Assembly: GCA_027563935.2 (NCBI GenBank)
Contig: CM050451.1
Span: 106,233,565 to 106,297,564, forward strand
Direction of reading: 5' to 3'
Source: Costus lasius
Taxonomy: Eukaryota > Streptophyta > Magnoliopsida > Zingiberales > Costaceae
Length of the DNA: 64,000 bases
Part shown: piece after piece, positions 56,460-64,000 of the stretch
Numbering within the stretch: the stretch's first letter is position 1
Layout of the letters: every line of letters starts with the position of its first letter
Made by a program: the position numbers and the translations under genes
The notes under the pieces: model-generated
What the model was told of the DNA's origin: nothing
Databases searched by the model: none
Seen by the model: only the letters and a program-made list of their open reading frames with translations

Positions 56460-58991
56460 TGGTAACGGCTCACCCTCCGGCCGTGAACGTCTTCACCTAA
56501 CGACTCCTAACGGACCGTCTCCACAGTCCACACCCAACCGCCTGTGCCCTGCCTGACGCAAATGAGAAACGAATGTCCTCAAAATATGTTATTTAATAAA
56601 GGCAAAAGTTTAGTAAATTGATATGAATTTTCGCTGTTAGTTCACCGACTTGACACATGTCAAAGGAAAATATAATCACCAAATAAAAAAATATTATCTG
56701 ATTTTTATTTGTTGTCGTTTTTAAGCAAAATTAATGGTATTGCCAATTGATTTCTTATTAAATATTCGTAAGATGCTATGAGATTTTGTCAAAATTAGAC
56801 TCGATTTCTAGAAATTGGTCTAAATTAAGTTCAAATTCTTAAATTCCTTCATGTGAACTTATATAAAGAAAGTAAGAAACAGACCCAAAGTCAAGCAATA
56901 AAGTGACTCAAGATGACAAAGTCAAACAAATTAAAATATGAACTCAAAAAATTGGAATTATCAATTGTATTGTCTCTTTTTTAAAAAAAAAAAAGAAAAA
57001 GAAAAAGACAAGCCACACTGCTTTGCGTACCAACTGCTAATTGGACCCCGCTTGGTCGCAGTGACAATAGTGCTCGACGTGTACGCAGCAAGTACTCGGT
57101 GTACTCAACGAAATCACTGCGAAGCTTCCTTTGCGGCGACGTCCCCAGATTATCCTCTCATTGTGTCTGCAAAGAACAACACTTATCCGAGCTCCAAGCG
57201 AGGCTAATTTGGACATTACATGCACCGAGCTGATAAGCCGATATGCCGTACGGGGAACATGTTTGACGAGCCCGAAAGTTGAAACGACGAACGAACCTCT
57301 GTCTGGCGGAGCCCACCAGAGGAGGAGCTCCGCTGAGCCGGCTGTAGAATGCGCTGAGCTCAAGTGCCTGCGCGCTTGTTTTAATTTAACCCATTATTAG
57401 ACAGGGGCGGTTGACATGTGCACATCGGCCTTCACCAATTCATAAAATATGCAGTTGGATACGCACCGACCACGGCACATAATTGGGAAAAAAATTTTAA
57501 GGAGGCATTTCCGTAAGAGATTAGACTATTGCTTAGAATTATGGAATAGTGTTTTATATGGAGATGATCTAATGGTTCATGTTCTATAAATTCTACTGCA
57601 TAATTGCATGTGATTTTTTTGAGTTAAAACCTCCTCGGTGCAGGCTTTATTCAAGAGAGGTCAGTTCATTGATGAGCGAAGATCTGTTGCTTTCATTGTT
57701 TTGTACAGATTTTAAGATTTGGCTGCCGATCTTGTAGCTTTAAATTAGATTAAGTTGAGTTGTCAGAGATTGGCAGGCAATATATAGGGCGGATAGAACT
57801 TTGGCAGCACATATCATGCGTCGTTTTAGTCAGATTTTCTTTTTGTTTTACTACAATGGGGGTTGGGTTGACCATATAATGGAATAAATAGATTATTGTA
57901 GAGTCGCATTCACGTGCTAACCCACATCTAATTCGCTAACCCTTATTGAACGACAATGTGCTGCGTGTTAGACAAAATTAAAATCGAGGACAAATGAAAA
58001 GCTGTTTTCGAGCGTGACAAAAATTAGTGTCCATTAAGTAAATAATAATAAAATAGTGGTAATCAAATATCACCTTAATTACTCACTTGCCTATATAAAA
58101 AAAAACACAAACACACTCATCGGGAGTGAATTAGGTGCGATGAAAGCTCCAATCGTCTATTTGTTTTGTTGGTTTTTTATTGAAGTGGTTTGAGTCGGCT
58201 ATGACTAGGATTGAATTTTGGAACTATTAGTGGATTAATGCTTTTAAGTACTATAATCTATTTCATGCACGTGCTTGTATTAGTGTAAATTAGATTTAAT
58301 TATAATAATTAATAGATTTTGTGAAGGGTGACATGTGCATGTTTGCTGACCAAACTTACTAGTTTGACCTCATGCATCATCAACGGCTAAATTAAGAATT
58401 GCATGCTGTCGGTCTTATCTCAAAGTGGCCATTAACTCTCATTTGTTGGGTAGTGCTCCACTTCGATTATTGTATCTTTCATGTCATAAAAGCTCTTCAA
58501 ATAAATCTAAAAAAGAAATAGATATATTGTGCAAAATAAATCTAAAATTTATTTGAAATCAAATAAAAGACATACACAAAATAATTATGGTTTTAATATT
58601 TTTAAACAAGATAAACACATGATGATTAGCTATGATTTTCATAAACATTAAGTAAATTTATAAGGTAATGATTTAGATTTAATGCACAAAAAACAGGGAC
58701 CGTCGCTGCAAGATTATCTCAGTCATTCTTATAGAAACCACTTGCCAATGGAGAAGAGAAACACATCCAAAGTCCAAACCAAGAAGATTTTGTAATTTTT
58801 AGAACCAAAAGAATCCAGCAATGAATCAGATGAGAAACAATATTAGTTTCCAAAAATGTGGGTTCCATTAAAGAAAATAAAAATTATAAATACAATTTTT
58901 TCCAAATAAATTAGCAATTTACCTTGTTGGTCTTGAGATAAAAACTTGATAAAAAAAATTCTAATTTGTCCTCCTAGGAATTTAGGACTCA
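56460..58991. other. Intergenic, no gene seen
   Basis: 2.5 kb between the LEA promoter and the next minus-strand gene. AT-rich, with a moderately GC region at 57020-57370 whose open frames on both strands are not recognisable. No repeats with clear ends. Confidence 0.45.
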
Positions 58992-60145
58992 TCAATAAAA
59001 CCTTAATCCATGGACGTAAAACACATTCCCTCTGTATGTGAGAGACCTTTCATCGGCACCTGGGCACCAAACATGCCCTTGCAACTCCAGAACTCCATCC
59101 ATAACTGCTGTTTGCCACACAAACTGAAACAGAATCAAAGCTCTATTAAGCTGCATAATCCCACTGTGTACTGACTCATCATCGGGGGAAGTTAAAATTT
59201 TTCCAATGCACAGATAAGTTTTACCCCCTGTAACTGCAAAGCCTACCACAAACATCAACCTCAATTTCTCTCACTGTTTTGAAAAGATAATATAGCAACA
59301 AATTGAACAAACACTTTGAAGAGTGCCCTAGGCTGTTTGTTGACTTTTTCTGAACTAGGTTGTCCTGTCGCCTAAGTTCCTTGTGAGTTATATCCCTCTC
59401 AACCAAGATGTCCTTAATTTGGTATAAATCTTTTTTCACCAACTCAATCTTTGAGACATGATACGCCAACTTCTGATCTTGCCCCAGGACATACAAGAGA
59501 TTATTTAACATCTCAAGTAATTCTTCCCAGCTGCATGATGGCAGTGTTTTCTTGACCTTCCTTAGAGGGGCTGGTCGCATCCATGATGGAGAGGCAGAAC
59601 CAGAAGGATCCTTGATATCAGTCAAAAACTTGATGCAGCTAGATAATATCTGCTCACCCATCCTAAAAGACACAGATGGATATACAGAGGATTCCATTTC
59701 ATATTTCAAGTCTCCAAGGACCTCCATGAGTGCTCCCCTCCAAACATGGTGTTGCGCGACCTGCATGCACACTGCCAGTGGAACTCCTCTTTTGAGCCGA
59801 CATATTAAGGAAGTCAGATTTTTGTAAGAGAAGTCAGCATCATTGAGCTCTTTCTCTTTTGGTTCACTAAAAAGTGCAGGGAATGCCAAAGGTGCAGCTA
59901 ATGGATTCATCTTCTTTAGAGAACATTGTAGTGAAATAGGCCTTATGAACATTTTGGCAAGCAACTTGAAGGTCTTTATCTGGTTGATAGTAAACTCATA
60001 TGTGATGATAGAGTTGTCATTAATATTGATTAACCTCCCATCAATTTGCTTTGTATCTTTCAGAGCACGAGACAATCTGATTATCTTAGCATATGTAGCT
60101 CTATACCATTCTGATGGTAGTAACTCTTCGCCTCCACGTTCATAA
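58992..60145 (-). pseudogene. Conserved plant protein, C-terminal part, frameshifted
   Basis: Minus-strand coding sequence from about 60140 (GGEELLPSEWYRATYAKIIRLSRAL) through ISLQCSLKKMNPLAAPLAFPALFSE, SFRMGEQILSSCIKFLTDIKDPSGSASPSWMRPAP and NSLGHSSKCLFNLLLYYLF, then TYLCIGKIL to YRGNVFYVHG at 58992. It reads as one well-conserved, mostly helical protein of unknown function that I cannot name. The frame breaks at a run of five C (59224-59228); one base fewer restores it. This is either a real lesion or a sequencing error. Upstream exons should lie beyond 60145 but were not found. Confidence 0.6.
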
Positions 60146-61462
60146 GTTTATAGTAGAATGCTAAATTCCAACTTGGTAGATAACTAACATACGTCTTTTG
60201 AATGGGCTTGGGGCGAAAAATAAGAGTAGAAAGAATCATCTGTTGTTGATTTCAACGCAATACTAGATCTAGTGATCTAGATCTCATGAAGGCAAGTCCT
60301 CACCAATAACTGAGAAATCCAGTACCAATGAGAAGAAATCCTGGAGCAAAGCAGAACTACTGCGCCAAAGTTTCTAAAAATGTAGTTGATGTAGCATAAT
60401 CACTGTGAGTGGCAGCAGAAGTGTTGGTAGGACAGAAAAAGGAACTGAATCACATATATGCTCAATTGCTCATGCAAAGAAGGAAACTATCTTCGATTGT
60501 TCCTAAAAAAATGGACAACAGCCGGAAAAGTTATTACCGAAATACCTAACATAAATGGTAAAAGAAAAAGAATACCTAATAGAACATGTCAATATGAACT
60601 TTAAATTGAATTGAACAATATCTATAACTTCTGCAGTAAACAGATGTGGTCAAGAGAATGACATTTTGTCATTAACAAGTTTGGAAATAAAAAAGATGAG
60701 GGAAAAAAGTATCACAAATTCACAATATAACTTCTGAATTGAAGCAAAAAGCACTTGGAAGTAATGAAGTGAATAATAAGATACTTATAAGGTATATTTT
60801 TAATATATTTGTATTTTAGTACTCAAGGACTTGCCTTAGAAATTTTCACTAATTGTAACCAGGTAGGTAACTTGGATGGAAGAAAGTATACATCTAGGTA
60901 TCTATTTACATTTGCAAGATCAAAATAGAAACTATGTGTAACACTACCTACAACTGAAGAAAAGTACAATTATTGAAGTTGGGAAGGAATAGTTAAAAGC
61001 TTTTCTAATTAAGTTTAATAGAGTCAAAACGCATATATGATTCTTGTGACAATCATAATGTTATGCATTTTAATAAAATTTTCTAATTATATATTTTCTA
61101 TTTACATTGGATTAGTGATGTTGGAGATGGTTGAGTGGTGAGTCTTAAAAAGAGTTACTCTAATGTGAATTATATGATATGTTAACTAAAGTTGAGACAA
61201 AGGGAAAATTTTAGTTTTGCAAGGATATGACATGTGTGGACATACATGTGTATGATACATAAGAGGGAGATTGTTAGGTATGTTAATACATCATTTGAAA
61301 TAGAATTGAAACAATAAATAAATATTTGAGTCCATCTTTTAATTTAATTGATTGGGATATAACTAAAAAATGGGATGCCACGAGCATTATAGGCTAAGTT
61401 TGGAGCTGCTGGCCGCCTATTTTTGTAAGTACGGCCAGCAAAAATAATTCTTTTTTAATTAT
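60146..61462. other. No gene; possible copia 3' remnant
   Basis: Mostly AT-rich. Around 61190-61290 a purine tract (AAGAGGGAGA, 61261-61270) followed by TTGTTAGGTATG resembles the polypurine tract and LTR start of a copia element on the plus strand. No LTR partner or coding remnant was found, so this is weak. It may be intron of the flanking minus-strand gene(s). Confidence 0.35.
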
Positions 61463-61832
61463 TTGGGGCTGATTTTGCTGGGTGCATCAGCTGAAAATAG
61501 TTGCCCGGGAGAATAAGCCCGTTGGCAACTTCCAGCGCCCCACAGTCGCATGCTTCCAACACCCCCTCGTCACGTGAACACAACGTCTCGCCGAACTGCT
61601 GCCTCGCCGACCTACAACACCTCACCGCCGAACTGCTGTCTCGTCGACCTACAACACCTCGCCGATCTCCAATGCCTCGCCGACGAGCAGCGCCTACCTC
61701 TGCATCCAGCTCCTACACCTCGCTGACCTCCAGCGCTTGCCTTCAGCGTGCAGATCCGCCTTCCGCCTCTGCAGGCTGATCTCAGGCGATCTCCGGTTCT
61801 TGCAGGCTGATCTCCATTAGGTGAGCCGCGGC

Positions 61833-62014
61833 TTGGATGTCGCCACGGATTTTTGCATCTAAGGCGATTTGTTCTTGCTCATGTTGCTCTTGCTGCTTGA
61901 ATTCCTTAAAGCGAGAAGATTTCTTGGATGTCGCCACGGATTTTTGCATCTAAGGCGATTTGTTCTTGCTCATGTTGCTCTTGCTGCTTGAATTCCTTAA
62001 AGCGAGAAGATTTC
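61833..62014. repeat. Perfect 91 bp tandem duplication
   Basis: TTGGATGTCGCCACGG...GCGAGAAGATTTC occurs twice back to back with no mismatch seen (61833-61923, 61924-62014). A third partial echo (AATTCCTTAAAGC) follows at about 62028. The identity implies a very recent event or an assembly duplication. Confidence 0.85.
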
Positions 62015-62040
62015 TGAGCGTTGGTAATTCCTTAAAGCAA

Positions 62041-62190
62041 GAAGTTAGCTGCTGCTGATCCTGCTCCAGAGGGGGTAGAAGACGAGGATGATGATGATTT
62101 CATCACAAATGAGGTGAAGAGGCGATTGAAGGAGCTTAGGAATATGATGTTTCAACAAACTCAGACCACTGAAGAGTATGTCTACGCATA
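62041..62190 (+). pseudogene. Gene-fragment-like acidic coding stretch
   Basis: One plus-strand frame gives an acidic run followed by a basic helix (EDEDDDDFITNEVKRRLKELR), then a stop near 62190. The composition and sharp ends look like a captured exon. A second exon-like piece at 62611-62710 (ETILFGKVYTACGAILPLKQ) ends at a good donor AACAG|GTAAGG. I do not recognise the parent gene. Confidence 0.35.
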
Positions 62191-63091
62191 TTAGTACGAG
62201 TGTCTGACAATCAAGCATCTGAAACTTTTTGAATCAGAATATGAATTTTCTGATGAGTGATCTCCTGAATTGTATGTATTATAGTAAATCAGATGAACAT
62301 CACTCAGAGTAGCACAGTTAGTATTGTAGTAGAAAATTCAATCCTTTGCATACTAGAATTAGCATAAAGGTATTCAGAGGAGATAAACCTATCACTCAAG
62401 AGATTTAGAGTAGAATAATATCAAGAGACCACTAAAAGATCAGATTCCAGCAACACGAACTAATGCTAAAAGGAATTTTGAATTTAATTTCATGAACTTA
62501 CTCTGAACACTTGTGGGGCAAAAATGTAGCCCTAATTAAGATTGTCATGCTGCAGGTTCATCACACATGCTCATCTGAGCTGCTGCAATTTTGAGAGAAG
62601 AAAATTCAATGATTGCTGAAACCATTCTATTTGGAAAAGTTTATACAGCTTGTGGCGCAATTTTGCCCCTAAAACAAGAGGATATCAATTTGGTTGATAC
62701 TTTAAAACAGGTAAGGAGCAACTTGCTGGATCTTTCCTCACTGAAACAAACATACAATTTCACTTTCAGAATCAAGATAAACATGTTTCAAACCGACAAA
62801 CATGCAACTTGTTAAAATATTTAATTATGTTAAAAATATTTGTTTAATTAAATAACACATTATTTTTATTCTGTTGACCAGCATTTGTAATTTTCTAAAC
62901 AGCTTCTGATTCTCCCAGCCAGCTACCTTTCAACCAGCAATTCTCCGGTCAACAAAAACTAGAAGCAGAATCAGCCCCATACTAGCGATAATCAATCTAG
63001 TGAAACTTCCTATACAAGCAAAATATTACTATAACAATGAACGTTCATGATCCCTGTGAATTTTGCATTACTCAGATAATTGAGAAACTGC

Positions 63092-63405
63092 CTAGCTCCA
63101 TGTAGAATGACCTTTCAACGCTTTTATCCATGGATCATGATTACAAATAATTCCTTGTGCATGCATTGCCTGTAGCAACAGTATAACAGGCTCCAAATTT
63201 GGTGCAGTTGAAAGAGACGCCATAAGCTCTGATAATATTGTGTGAAATGTTAAATGAGCATTACTTTTAAGCCGTCCTATGTGCTTAACAGCCATCTCAA
63301 CTAAACCGGCGTCTGTTAAGCTTTTTAGAAGAATCACATGAGAATCTGAGGAAGCTTCCGCAGGACGAATACTTTGCAAGAGATCAGAAGCTGCCAAACA
63401 CTTGC
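63092..63405 (-). CDS. Exon of helical-repeat (PPR-like) protein
   Basis: About 105 codons on the minus strand, opening at acceptor CCATTCAG|GC (63406/63405) with KCLAASDLLQSIRP. It continues in amphipathic helices (MAVKHIGRLKSNAHLTFHT, EPVILLLQAMHAQGIICNHD), as in pentatricopeptide or related alpha-solenoid proteins. The frame ends at 63092. The true donor may be AAAG|GTCATT a few codons earlier (about 63107-63112). Other exons would be left and right of it. Its relation to the 58992-60145 gene is unknown. Confidence 0.5.
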
Positions 63406-64000
63406 CTGAATGGGTACATTAAAACATATTACAAAAAGAAATTCACATTCATCTTCATGTATAAACACCTAAATGAACATTTGAAAGCCCAATATGTTAC
63501 AAATAGCAGCAGTTGCTTCAGGATTAGTTGTGAAAAGATGAAACAAAATCATCGCATGTAAAGATGGAGACTGGAAAAGCATGATACTATGATATCACCC
63601 TTTTGGATAAAACTATTGGCAATGGCATATAACAAGTAAAAGCTAATATCTGAACAATATTACCAATATCATCTACATTAGTTTGTAACATACTAAGTGG
63701 GTATTCGTACTACTTTAAAGGCAGTTGGTATGCATCTACTTCTATTGCTTATGTTCTATGCAGAAAGGCCAAGTTCTAGAAATACATCAAGATACTACAA
63801 GTTAATCGACTCATCTGTGTGTAAAATTATTACATACAAGATGAACATGAAAGTAGTGTATTGTGAGTATCTCAAGCAATTAAATAAAAAAGATATAAAC
63901 TATAAATTCAAGAGTAGGCTCCAGCACTGGCCCCTACAAATTGAGCCAAATTGCAAAGGAGCCTTGAAAATTGAATTTCAATGGTACTTCTTAAACATTA
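63406..64000. other. Probable intron/flank, nothing recognised
   Basis: AT-rich, stop-rich in all frames, without repeats. Likely intronic to the minus-strand gene whose exon ends at 63405. Confidence 0.35.

Larger units (their letters stand above)
61463..62978. mobile_element. Possible gene-fragment-carrying TIR element
   Basis: Bounded by TGGGGCTGATTTTGCT (about 61468-61483) and AGCAGAATCAGCCCCA (about 62963-62978), near-perfect 16 bp inverted ends. No transposase inside. The interior holds a Ser/Pro-rich GC block (61500-61790), an exact 91 bp tandem duplication and exon-like pieces. No target duplication was found, so a chance inverted pair is possible. Confidence 0.35.

Noticed and set aside
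1..64000. CRISPR arrays, operons, ribosome binding sites, phage or plasmid modules
   Set aside because: Nothing prokaryotic is present. All supported genes are spliced or plant-type and the repeats are eukaryotic transposons.

Overview
The window is plant nuclear DNA. It has spliced eukaryotic genes with GT..AG introns, plant-specific protein families, and abundant LTR retrotransposons, a LINE and MITE-like elements. The 5' exons of the GT61 and cupin genes are very GC-rich against an AT-rich background. That gradient suggests a monocot, probably not a grass; the species is my inference and I cannot name it.

Layout. 1-4664 is a mosaic of Ty3-type retroelement pieces on the minus strand: gag fragments, a tRNA-Met primer site and two adjacent LTRs. 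6176-7658 (-) is a two-exon GT61 glycosyltransferase gene. 8799-13269 (+) is a decayed NPF8-type (PTR) peptide transporter gene, followed by a small intact chloroplast-type cupin gene (14177-14650) and a ~2.5 kb non-coding segment I call X (16731-19217). The NPF-cupin-X unit is tandemly duplicated: NPF' 19351-22161, cupin' 23945-29681 and X' 34701-41869. The second unit has swollen by repeated insertion. It carries two MITE-like elements, a 5,261 bp Ty1/copia element inside cupin' (duplicated target GATAT), an ORF1-only LINE in the cupin' 3' region (14 bp target duplication), and a gag-only LTR element inside X' (duplicated target CAACT). The gag-only element contains a 2,003 bp solo LTR (duplicated target CCACG).

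Right of the duplication lie an intact six-exon gene for a nuclear acidic protein of the At5g17160/At3g03130 type (42345-45234, +), a 2.4 kb solo LTR (46054-48455), a MUSE1/2-type RING E3 ligase gene (49341-51149, -), a two-exon At5g17165-type LEA gene (55025-56320, -), the C-terminal part of a conserved plant protein with a frameshift (58992-60145, -), a possible transposon carrying gene fragments (61463-62978), and one exon of a helical-repeat-like protein (63092-63405, -).

The most interesting signals are these. (1) Divergence across the tandem duplication is uneven by eye: about 1% over NPF but about 5% over cupin and X. Both NPF copies share the same Trp-to-TAG stop. Later gene conversion would explain both. 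(2) Nested insertions with exact target duplications give a relative chronology. (3) A family of gag-only LTR elements may be present. (4) Two CCAACGG (MSA-type) sites lie upstream of the acidic nuclear protein gene, which also encodes a KEN box. (5) An At5g17160/At5g17165-like gene pair appears to be retained, from memory of the Arabidopsis gene order.
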